Shown: positions 9,601 to 19,373 of the stretch, one piece after another
Position numbering within the stretch: the first letter of the stretch is position 1
Layout: every line of letters starts with the position of its first letter
Source of the DNA: Symbiotaphrina buchneri
Taxonomy: Eukaryota > Ascomycota > Symbiotaphrinales > Symbiotaphrinaceae
Reading direction: 5' to 3'
Assembly (NCBI GenBank): GCA_001599915.1
Contig: BCIG01000015.1
Span: 1 to 64,000, forward strand
Length of the DNA: 64,000 bases
Notes under the pieces: generated by a model
What the model saw: the letters and a program-made list of their open reading frames with translations, nothing else
Databases searched by the model: none
Told to the model about the DNA's origin: nothing
Position numbers and translations under genes: made by a program

Positions 9601-10800
9601 CTTACTTTTTTTATATCTTTATATTAATATCTTTATTTTATTATAATATTTTTGTTTTTAGTTTATTATTATTAATATCTTATTTTATAATAGATTAAAA
9701 GTTATTTAAAAGGATTTATAAGTTTTTAAAACAATTTACTATAATTATAATACAGATAAAAGATATAAAAACAAGTATTAAACTAATATTATTAATTATA
9801 GATTTTCTGTTTTAATATTATAGAAAATAAAAATCAAACCTTAATTAAAAACTGATTAACCTTATAAATAATAATTAACAAGTTTAAAACTAGTTAAATT
9901 ATTTAAAAAAAAACTTAATAAAAAAGGCTTAAAAGAAGTTTAACAAGTATTACAGTTTAACAAGTTATTTTCCTATTTATATAACTGTTATTATCTTAAA
10001 TCTATAATTTAAATAGGTTTACTTTTAAAGAATATAATATCAAAAGTAGGTTTAAAAGATTTAAAATGTTTTTTATCATGTTTTAAAAAGATGTTTATAA
10101 TGTTAAAACCTTTAAAAAAGCTTAAAAGATAATAAAGTTAACTGTTTTACCATTAAATAATAAAAACAAGTTTATAAGTTAATTAATAAACTTTATTAAG
10201 TTTGTAAATATAAACAATAAGCTTAAATAATACCTTGTTAAGTTATTTGTTTTTAAAGATATTAACCTTTTACAATGATAACTTAAATTAACTTAATAAA
10301 AACAGTTTTTTAACTTTTTAATTATAATAATTAATATTCTTTTTATACTAGCTATCTTTACAAAGTTAAAACAACTGTTTTTAGTTATAAAACTTATTAT
10401 AACTAATTATTAAAACAACTTGAAAAAGGATGTTATTAAAATAAAGAAATGTTTTAAAAATTGGTTAAAAAAGGCCTTTTATTTAAAAAACAATTGATAA
10501 ACATGATAATAAAGCTTTAACAGTAAAAAGACATACAACCTATAAAACAGTAGTTAAATACATTAAGTCTTATACAATTTACTAGGAAAAGTAAATATTA
10601 TCAACCTTTAACCTGTAACTACTGTCTAGGAATATTATACAGAGTTTTAAAAGGTAAAGAGAAGGTTTGTTTAAATTACAGGTCATGTGCTAAATTAAGA
10701 CTCAAGTTACATGTTGTAATAACAATATCAACCTTTACAATATAATAAATATCAATATCAGGTATTATAATAAATATGATAATAATATAGGCTATTTATT
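6650..10800. repeat. AT-saturated block, probably RIP-mutated repeat DNA
   Basis: About 4.1 kb is almost entirely A and T on both strands, rich in TA steps, with abrupt return to ordinary composition at both edges. That is the pattern left by repeat-induced point mutation (CpA to TpA) of transposable elements in ascomycetes. Open frames inside (for example 7973-8281) are composition artefacts of low-complexity Leu, Ile, Asn and Lys codons. I cannot identify the original element or any terminal repeats, and it appears completely degraded. Such blocks usually carry H3K9-methylated heterochromatin, which would affect the flanking secreted-protein genes (established for RIP DNA in Neurospora; inference here). 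Confidence 0.75.
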
Positions 10801-10887
10801 GTAATAATTATTATTCTAGACACTGACAGGGAATTGCCAGTCTCTCTCCATGATTTTCCCGGAGATACCATCAGGATCTTATTGGTT

Positions 10888-11325
10888 ATGGCAAGCGTAG
10901 GTCCTTTAAGAAACTATGTCCTGAGCGTTAACATGCTGGTACAGCAGGAGCTCATCAGGCCATACCCATTCATCTTCCTAGCTGATTACATGAACCGATA
11001 TCTGAGAGTAAGGAAACCGCATGAGTACTGCGTCATTCCCTCTGAACTTCTCAGCCAAAGTGAGCTGGAAACTCAAGACAATCAAACAGACCTGCGTCTG
11101 CTCATGGCGATAAAGCATATACATCCAAGACTCTTCCTTAAAGCCCCGGACAAGCTCCTTGACGCTCTTCTCAGCTTCTTCAGTGAAGACTTATTGCTGT
11201 TCAGTGATCTGGCTGATGTCCCTGTGGATACTGAAACGTACATTCGATTCCTGAAGGAGGTGCATCAAAGTCAAGCCGACACATATGCACGAATCACAGC
11301 ATGGAGAGGCAAGCACTGGAAATAA
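10888..11325 (+). CDS. Hypothetical protein or gene remnant at the right margin of the AT block
   Basis: The frame is open from about 10812, with the first ATG at 10888 giving 145 residues. Normal codon use begins exactly where the AT block ends. Protein-like stretches include VGPLRNYVLSVNMLVQQELI, PYPFIFLADYMNRYLRVRK and an acidic helix KLLDALLSFFSEDLLLFSDL. No domain is recognised. Open coding-like sequence before the first ATG (DTDRELPVSLHDFPGD) suggests the 5' part was lost in the AT block. It ends cleanly with TAA. Confidence 0.35.
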   Translation: MASVGPLRNYVLSVNMLVQQELIRPYPFIFLADYMNRYLRVRKPHEYCVIPSELLSQSELETQDNQTDLRLLMAIKHIHPRLFLKAPDKLLDALLSFFSEDLLLFSDLADVPVDTETYIRFLKEVHQSQADTYARITAWRGKHWK

Positions 11326-11781
11326 GGGGTCACAACTGGCTTTGCTGGAGGCATTGGTAGCTACCACTAGGGAAGTAGACAGACGGTCCCAAAAGTTTCC
11401 GTAGTCAATGAATAACCAACTCCTGAAAAGTCCTTTTGGCGCTCTGGCTCAACGCCTAATAGTTCTATCAAAAGACACCAGTAACAGTTCCTCTAAGCCA
11501 TCTATTGCCACCGGAAACAAGATGTGATCATACTATTCAAGTCTAACGATAGGTCCCTGGTCCGGGCAAACACCGCAAGGATGTGGCACGAGGCGGAAAG
11601 ATCGTGTGATGATTACCGATATATGGCACCCCAGTCTTTAGTCCAGATATCGGAATTGAGGAATTGGAGGTCAGGAGGAGGCATGAACAAGCTTAACACC
11701 TCTACTTCGTCTCGTCGGCCTTTCGGACTCTAATCCCACCCCCTCGGCAGGCATAGCTGATAGCCCATGTAACCAGGGCCG
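11326..11781. other. Intergenic, no gene seen
   Basis: There is no supported gene. The final 65 bases or so belong to the duplicated block, being the 3' flank of the second secreted-protein copy. Confidence 0.4.
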
Positions 11782-12870
11782 CTAAAGCGCAGCGCATTTG
11801 CCCCAGATCAGAGGCTGCAGAGGCCCCACGTCCACCGTCTGAGAGCCCTTAACGGTGATCACGCTACCATCGACGCTGTAGAAAGTACAGTCGGCGACGG
11901 CGGAGCACACAATCTGGGAGACGCTAAGAGGGTTGACTGAGATGGGGTCAGTACAATTCTGCTCCAGGAGTCCAGGGAATTGAATGGGGGATAAGAATAC
12001 TGATCTGTTCCAAAATGTTATTGGTAGGGAACGACATGGAGAAGGAGGCATCGCCGGCTCCTTCAAAGAAGATCTGTGCATCTTGGTGAGAGCCAGCTGG
12101 GTCTTGACATGCTTCCTTGGCTGGGGCGGCAGAGACGAGGCCTGCGAGGAATATTGTCAGGGTCGCAGCGACGGTGGAGGCGGGCATCGTGATTATGTTA
12201 GATTAGACTTTGATGGTTTAGAAATTGAAGTTCTAGTATTAGAAAGTTTAGATTATTGAATTGGATGATGGATGCTCACAAAAACAAGAAGGAGAGAGGA
12301 GAGCCGCTTTATATAGTCTCCCATCAGGCTCTTCCCCCTCTCAAAAGCAGCCGCATAATCATGTGGTGGACGTTTCGTTTGCAACGTTGTCTTGCTCCAG
12401 TTATGTGCTCCAGGCAAAGGTACGATGATGTCATAAAGCATGTTTGCACATGCAAACGTCTGCCTGCGCCACGATTTGGGGGCCTGAGAGCGGTGCAATA
12501 TAATGGGGTGCGGAAGCCTCATGCTGACAGCTTGGCTGAGGCATGGGCCCAGGTGGGTTTGAAGCTGGCGGACACGTTGTCATGTGTCTGAAGTATATAG
12601 GCTGATAGACAGAGGGAGGAGGATGTTTGTGGGAAATCCCGGCGCGGTTGGTAGGTCAGTTGATGTTGCACGCCTGATGCATATAGGGCCAGGCTGAACG
12701 ACGCAAAGAAAAAGAACGTGCGCACAGATTTCGCCATATGTCTCAGTCATAGACATACTATGTAAGCTGAATGTAATGCGTACTTTATGACAGTCGAAAT
12801 ATGGTCGTTCCATCGGATGAGTCTCTGTAGCCTTGGGGTCAGACTTCTACATGAGTTTGCGGTGGAGGTG
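11715..12870. repeat. Segmental duplication, inner copy
   Basis: Partner of 2960-4225, in the same orientation. It carries the second small secreted protein gene plus its upstream DNA. In this copy the homologous sequence continues without interruption into 12890-13125, with no TIR element, so it probably shows the ancestral order. Confidence 0.8.
11782..12187 (-). CDS. Small secreted protein (paralogue 2)
   Basis: Exons 12001-12187 and 11782-11936 with a 64-base phase-1 intron encode 113 residues. The signal peptide (PASTVAATLTIFLAGLVSAAP) is followed by an EACQDPAGSHQDA insert absent from paralogue 1, then FFEGAGDASFSMSFPT. The C-terminal exon keeps NPLSVSQIV, CTFYSVDGSV and QTVDVGP. It is the same family as the gene at 3034-3430, with the same intron position. 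One extra cysteine pair is possible (residues in CQDP and VCSAVADC). Function is unknown; secretion is predicted from the leader only. Confidence 0.75.
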
Positions 12871-13766
12871 AACATGGTCAGTGAGCCGGTGCAGCCCTCC
12901 AAGTAAGATAGTGGCCTTGCAATACCATCTGACAGCCCTATGAACAAATCAGCCTGCAGTTTGCGGAACCTCCGTATACTTCAGCTGAACGTGCATGCAA
13001 CAAATGGCACAATGTGAAGATGCAGTGAGTCCCGCTCGTGCTGATGGCCTAACTGCTGCTGTAATCTCGTATGAGCGTACCGTCCAAAATTCGTTCAGTC
13101 ACCTCCACCGTCATCTTCAATCTAGGACAAAAGTACCCTAGCAGTTGACGTTCGTTTTCAGAATATCACGAGTGCCGTAGCAACTAGGACATTGGAAACC
13201 GTCCTGTTCCGGAGAAGTAGCAGCTCTAGTTTGTGGATCTTCCTGGTCCTCAGCACGTCCGTTGTCGCCCATCCGGAAGCTGCGTTGCTGTCTTGTCATC
13301 ATGCTCGAAGGTGGAAGGTTTTCGCTGGAGTATACAGAAGGCAATACAAAACGGTCAACGCAGGTTTGATTGCCAGCTTCGTTGCTTGCCTGTTAGAAAT
13401 AGCTTTGGCACCCCTTCCCTTAGTCCAATGACTAGGGCCGCTGAGAGGAGCCTTGATGAAACTTGTGCGGGCTGCAGCAGACGGAAATTGTGCTGCCCAG
13501 AGAGAATGAATGATTATTGTTGAAGACTGCCCAACCCTGGACTCTTGAATGACGTACGTAGATCATTTTCTGGCATTCGGCGGAGTTTCGCTCTTCCGCG
13601 CCTCTCATTGGCCATGAATGAGACCCCCAATCTCGCCAAGCACGGATCAAAATTTACTAGCGTAGCCGGCTTATCCAGGCTCCGACTCCTGCCGTCATCG
13701 CGCTCCACCCCTTGTCGTTCTTCTTCGCCCGTCAGCTTCTGCCAATTCTGAGAGTCCGCCATCGCC
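12188..13766. other. Intergenic with duplicated sequence
   Basis: The first 680 bases are the duplicated upstream region. 12890-13125 is the block whose counterpart near the telomere is inverted. The rest, to the Sec14-like gene, holds short frames only (for example 13138-13344 and 13432-13650), with no support. The last 100 bases are pyrimidine-rich, as is common before fungal start codons. Confidence 0.5.
12890..13125. repeat. Duplicated block, counterpart of inverted 4630-4890
   Basis: Plus-strand sequence here matches the reverse complement of 4630-4890. It is contiguous with the direct duplication to its left, which makes this the likely unrearranged arrangement. Confidence 0.75.
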
Positions 13767-15043
13767 ATGGCCTCAACAGACGCATCTGACTACGTCGCAG
13801 TCGTCGCCAATGGCAATGCTGTAGACTTGCCACCGACAGACCCCTTCTGGGGCCGCATGGGCCACCTGAACGCGTCGCAGGAGCAGGCGCTGACGGAGTT
13901 CAAGGAGTTGTGCATCCAGGCGGGATTGTACACGCCTGCCACTGGGGAGAGCGAGGCGAGTCATGATGATGCGACGTTGGTGTAAGTGCTGGTGACTCGT
14001 TTGCCAACGATGACTATCGGATCATATGATGGCTGATGCTGTGGCAAAGTCGGTTCCTGCGGGCGAGAAAGTTTGTACCAAAGGACGCGTTTGGCCAGTT
14101 TGAAGAGGCAGAGAAGTGGAGGAAGGATAATAGGGTTGATGAGTTGTATGAGAATATAGACGTCGAGGCGTTCAAAGATACCCAGCAATATGTAAGTCGA
14201 GGGAATCCAATATCTCTGACTTTGTCCGGGTCATCCTTTCTCACCACGCTGCTTACGTTCGTGTTATCATCGCAAATGTTGATTCTACTGTCTTTTATGA
14301 CCACCGCTCACACCTTCTTACAGTACATCCAATGGACCGGCACACGAGACAAGCGGGGCCTCCCGCTCTACGTATACGAAGTCCACCACCTCACCAACAA
14401 AACCGTCCACGAATACAACCAACGCGCCAACGCTGCACCGCCAGCACCGACTCACGCCAATCACTCCACGCCTTGGAAGATGCTGCGTATCATCTCCCTC
14501 TATGAATACACATTTCGCTTCGTCATCCCTCTTTGCACCGCCCTCAGAGACCGACCACATCCAGAGACGCCTGTCTCAAGCAGCACCTGCATCGTCGACG
14601 TCGGCAACATGGGACTGAAGCATTTCTGGGATCTGAAGGGATTTATGCAGGAGCCGGCGGGCATGGCGACCATGGCGTACCCGGAGAGCATGGGCCGCAT
14701 GTTCATCGTCAACGTGCCTTTCTTCTTCCAGAAGGTCTGGGGCTGGATCAAGGCCTGGTTCGACCCCGTGACGACTAGCAAGATCACCATCATGGGCCAT
14801 CATGACACGAAGACGAAGCTGAAGGAGTTTGTGGCTGAGGATATGTTGCCCGAGAAGTATGGCGGCACGCTCAAGTGGCGGTTTGGCCAGCCGCCGGCCT
14901 TGGATGAGAGTGTGAAGAGTGCGCTGAAGGGCCAGTGGTGGGAGGGTCCACTGGTGTGGGAGGAGAAGAAGGGCCAGACCCCGAAGGTAAAGGTTGTTGG
15001 AACTGTAAATGGCAAGGAGAGACGTGATGTGATTGAGCTATGA
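13767..15043 (+). CDS. Sec14-like CRAL-TRIO lipid-transfer protein
   Basis: Exons 13767-13981, 14050-14191 and 14324-15043 encode 358 residues. The N-terminal helical region contains LVRFLRARKFVPKDAFGQFE, the usual CRAL-TRIO-N signature. The lipid-binding fold follows, with RDKRGLPLYVYEV, CIVDVGNMGLKHFWDLKGFM and YPESMGRMFIVNVPFFF. The end of the fold has EDMLPEKYGGTLKW. Family members exchange phosphatidylinositol and other lipids between membranes and act in the cytosol or at Golgi and endosome surfaces. The second intron is unusually long (132 bases), has no stop and is a multiple of three, so retention would insert 44 residues. The family alignment favours removal. Confidence 0.88.
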
Positions 15044-16325
15044 TGGGCATGGCGCGATGAGTGATATAGATCTTCTGCTCGCGGTTGCATAATAGAGCCG
15101 GATCTAATTGATTATGATAGGCTGCATTGGGTTGTTTCAATGAGGCGGCAAGCATGTACACAAGAGACAGGAAGCATCCTTGGGCTTCCAGCGCGTGCTT
15201 TTTTGGCGTTCGACAATATCGTACAGTATATCTAGAACTTTTGCCCCTCGTTTCCTGTTACAGATAATGCACATCCCGTCAGCATTGATCGGATGCATCA
15301 CCGGTTCCGCATCCTATGCTCGACTAAACATCGCAAAGACAAATGCCTCGGTTCCCTGCTCTGATACATCTCTAACATCTCCCTTGAGTGGCGAAGAAAG
15401 AAGAATCAGTAATCCTTCACGGTTCTCTCCCGTGAGACCTGCCGTTTGCATCAAATCAACATATCGACTCCTGTTCAACGGCCCGAACAGCCCCACGGGA
15501 CCAAGTTCGGCGTTTCTCCCCTACGAAAGCGCAACCGATCCCCCACTTTTGAATTTAGCCGTGCTGTCAGCCACGTCAATATTTAGCAGGTGTAGCGCAC
15601 CCTGCATGCATGCACATGCATTGCCTGCCTTAGGCACGAAACTCTGGCTGTCAGCCCGTATTGAAGCTTAAATCGTAAAACTGCGATTAAACTTTGTGCA
15701 GAGAACGAGCTACGCCGTTGGCAGAAGGCTTTACGGATGGCAGATTGGAAAGGCAACTTGTTGTTCAATGGGCTCTATGTTACGGATCTTGCAAGGAATG
15801 GAGACGGACAGAAGAGCGGTGATGATTGTCAGACGCAGGGACTGCATAACTGAGACTTGACGCACCGGTAGACGTGGCTTACGGGTGAGTTGGTCCGACA
15901 CCTGTATGTATCGGATGGATTAACCGTGTGCAGGTCACGAGTATCTCACCCCTGCTTTCATAAAGCCTGAGAGCGAAAGCTTCATTCTAATTGCACGCTT
16001 CGGAGGCGGAGCCAAGACCCCGTGGATCATCGAACGACAGGATGACAACAAAAGTGAGAATCAAGAAGCGCATTTTAGTTCAAACGTGGCTTGACGCCCA
16101 CGAAATCAAACGAACTCAAAAACGGCAACTGCAGCGGCCCCGAAGCAGCAAACGCTCGACGCGAGCTCCATGTGCATCCGCGATTACTCAACCACGCTCA
16201 CACGCAGTAAGCGGGCTAGCGTCAACGGGTCAATCAGGCCTCCAACTAACGAAAGTCGAAAAGACGTTGCCAAACAGAGGAAGAAACCAGCAAATGGATC
16301 GCCAATCCGGCCCACGCGTGGCCTT
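15044..16325. other. Intergenic, no supported gene
   Basis: A plus frame at 15180-15671 and a minus frame at 15314-15496 overlap here. Neither shows splice structure, domains or convincing composition. No repeat was found. Confidence 0.4.
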
Positions 16326-17181
16326 CTATCCGTGCCACGTTGCAGCCTCCATGTCGTCTGCCGCCCAGAGGAGACAGTTCGCGTCAAAGCCCCAGTCGGA
16401 GGCTGCGAAGCCGGCGTTGTCGAATGTGTCTTCAAGGGTTGCCGAAGCGGTATTAAATGGTTGAATGTATGAGTCGTTGCTCCCCTCGCTGCTGGGTGTA
16501 ATCTGTAGGTCAAGTGGGCAGAAAGTAGGATCGGAGGAACCGAATGAGTCTAAAGAGAGCTGGGGAAGCTTTGAGGGTTCAGCGGATCCTAACAAGTGTA
16601 GAAGCGTTAATTCGAGCAGCAAAGGCAGTTAACTGACCTGTTCTCCATTGAGTGTACTGCAGCTATTATTGCACGAAGGCCTCCGTAGCACATGTGAGAC
16701 AATCTCTCCTGGACTCAATGTATGCACCGAGGGAATGTGCGAGATATCTCCGGCCTGAGCAGCAGCGAGTAGACCACGTATAGCGCGCGAGAGCTCGCGG
16801 TTCTGGGCTGAAAGAAGATCAATCCGCCTGCGTTCACGAGTCAGCACCGGTCTGCGAGCAAACACCATCGGATACAGAACGCGGCCTTACTTTTGGTAGA
16901 TTGTTTTCTGTGTCTTCTCGCACAACGAGAGGTGGGGGCTGTCACTGTAGACGCAAACAACCTCGTCGAGCTTGCATAGCCCGCAAGCATGCTCCCCGTC
17001 GCACTGAGCACAGAGTCAATGGGATCATGAAGGAGCGCTCGAGGGCGGGCACCTTTGTTTTCTTCATGCGGCAGCGATCGCAAGCTCTGGCTGCCCGCTT
17101 GCGCTTCTTCGGTGGGCTGTGGTCAGCAGTGTAGTAGCCCGAGTCAGTCGAGCTGCTAGCAGAGGGGTATGAGGCGGCCAT
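16326..17181 (-). CDS. Small Zn2Cys6 zinc-cluster transcription factor
   Basis: Four exons (17053-17181, 16891-17003, 16638-16827, 16326-16568) give 224 residues. A basic stretch PPKKRKRAARA precedes the cluster C34-x2-C37-x6-C44-x5-C50-x2-C53-x6-C60, with canonical spacing. A linker and coiled-coil-like segment (RIDLLSAQNRELSRAIRGLL) follow. No fungal_trans domain is present, so it is a short pathway-type regulator. The C-terminus is acidic and aromatic (DNAGFAASDWGFDANCLLWA) and could activate transcription. Introns are 49, 63 and 69 bases. The first has a weak GTGCCC donor, but it exactly rejoins the zinc cluster. The start at MAASYPS is chosen; an upstream in-frame ATG at 17235 would add 18 residues. 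Confidence 0.8.
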
Positions 17182-18181
17182 ATTGTGCAGACCGCTCTGA
17201 GAGCACGGAATCTGACAGAGGCAACGGTCAAACAAGTCAGTCAGAAGCGGTCAGAGGCAAGAGACTTTAAGCAAATCCATCCCACGCGTTTTCTCGGTGT
17301 CTGGAATCCTGACAGCCCACCTCATCCCATTGGATGGTGTGTATGCCGCGGCTGACAAACTGCCGTGTTGGCTGTTTTCGTACGATGATTAATCAGTGGC
17401 GTGAAGGTGAACGATGTGATTGGGCTGTGAGGAGGTTGGCCGATTTGGGAAGGAGAGGCCATGGTCCAGGAACAGGGGAAACCTGGTCTGCGAACCTTCA
17501 CATGCATGTCAGTCTGAAAGGAGAAGGCTGGTTGGGGAAATTGTTGCCACAAGATAACCTTATATACCAGATTTCAGAAGAATATTGTAGTGGTCCTCGG
17601 ATGATCACCGATCTGCAAAAGTGGGGCGAAGCTTCGAGTAGTCTATGGACATGGCCGTATCAACCGGGTATCTAGGATTAAGTGCTTAAAAAATATACTA
17701 CATCCGATCACGTCTCCCAATCGTATTATAGGAGGACAGGCCTTATTGTCCGAGGATAATTGCCTGTATCCATAAACAGGAGAATTTTGTTTTTCAGCAA
17801 GGTACTGGTGGACGATTGAATCTGATGTCTGGCTCATTAATCAGTAGACCATTGGGGAATTGTGGGAGTATAATTTTCTAGTCTCAAACATTGAAAATTT
17901 TACCTGAACAGAGATAGAATACTTGTCTTATCATTTAATATGCGTTATCAACAACGCCGGTCGTTGCCGGGCAAAGCTCTGACCGGGAATAGTGATCGGT
18001 ATTCCTAACGGCTAAATTGCTACGGACGGGCACCGTTTCCCTCCTTGAACCCGGCGATAGAAACCAATGGTTGTGAAGAGAAAGCCATCCTCGACCTGTC
18101 ATGGTGTTGCTCATCGGAATCGGGTCCACGCCCAGCCTCAACATACCCCTGTCATCAACACGGAACATCTAGCCAGGCTAC
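17182..18181. other. Intergenic, no gene seen
   Basis: One kilobase upstream of the zinc-cluster gene and downstream of the esterase fragment. Only short frames were seen, and no repeats. Confidence 0.4.
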
Positions 18182-19373
18182 TCAAGCCAACAACTCTCTC
18201 GAAATAGAACTAATAAACGCAATCCCATCTTTCCTCCACGTATCATCCTCAACAAAACTTCCATTACTATTCAACACCATATTCTGCGGCGTAGCCAACG
18301 CATACAGCGGCCAATCCGGCAGCCCTGTTCCGTTCGTCCCCGCGACGCCATTCAACCAGTTCGGATCGTGTGCGTTCACAAACCCGATATACGCTCTCCC
18401 AATGCTGGTAGAGAGGTCTTTGTAGCTTCGCGCAGCGGGTAGGGGACCCAGTGCCCCGCTGATGTTCTGGAAGCTGAACACGACGTTGACGAAGTGCGGG
18501 ATGCCTGCAATGGGAGCGGCGCCCCATGCCGGCGTGTCGAAGCGGTAGCTGTAGACTGGCTGGCCGGCTGCTGTCCAGTATTCACAGACTTTGCGCCGTT
18601 GCCCGATGATTACCATGTCGCCACCTGTAGCGACAATGTCAGTGCATTTCATTACCCATAAGCCGGTTACTGTAGAGAGTCATACCGATAGCGGCACTCC
18701 TCCGCCACTCCAATCCATAGCTTGGGAACGTCTCATTAGAAGTGATATGATACGGCGGCTCCTGCGCAGGAACATTCGGATACAACTCCATCAACGTCCT
18801 TATACTCGGCGGAGACAACGCGTACGCACGCCATTCCATCAAGCTATTAAACAGGGCAGTGTCATTATTCAAGCCCTGCACACTAAAGCTCACCCCCTCA
18901 TCCGTATTCGCCCCATCAAGCAGCGGCACCTTGATGAACTTCCCCTCAGCCATACTCGTCGAGGGATACGCCTGCAGGAAATCCCCATCCACGAGCGGAT
19001 TCCACGTCACCGTGCCCTCCGCCGCAAAGAGCGCCTGGGACGACAAACCACGCAGACACGAGAGCTGATCTGACGCTGTCCAGCAGTCCGTCGTGCGGGT
19101 CAGATTCTCCGTCGGGGAATCATAGTACGGAAGAGGCTCCAAGGCCGCTCCAACGGGCCCACCAGACTCCATGATCGCCGCCTGGAACTGGCCATCATCG
19201 CGCCCACCATAGCTAGTCAGATGCAAGCCAATACTCTGCGCGCCGGCAGACTCGCCCCAGACAGTCACGCGGCGCGGGTCGCCGCCGAACGCCGCGATGT
19301 TCTCCTGGATCCACCGCAGTGCGAGCCGCTGGTCGAGCAGCCCCGCGTTGCTGCTGCCCTCGGCATCACGCCC
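18182..19373 (-). pseudogene. Carboxylesterase type B, C-terminal part only
   Basis: Coding from about 19373 to 18686 and from 18624 to 18182 (61-base intron) reads as the second two thirds of a fungal type-B carboxylesterase. It begins at [20 protein letters not shown] and has the nucleophile elbow [11 protein letters not shown], an acid-residue region [11 protein letters not shown], and a histidine region AGIPHFVNVVFSF. The family start (secretion signal, oxyanion HGGG loop, about 150-200 residues) is absent. The sequence upstream belongs to another gene family in a different frame. No start codon suitable for a working enzyme exists, so this is a 5'-deleted remnant, although the remaining frame is intact and the decay seems recent. 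Confidence 0.85.

Noticed and set aside
15180-15671. Plus frame of 163 codons after the Sec14-like gene
   Set aside because: Composition is not protein-like and an equally open minus frame overlaps it.
16852-16890. 39-base version of intron 2 in the small zinc-cluster gene
   Set aside because: An alternative acceptor gives a 63-base intron in the same phase with a proper branch sequence (CTGAC); 39 bases is too short for most fungal introns.
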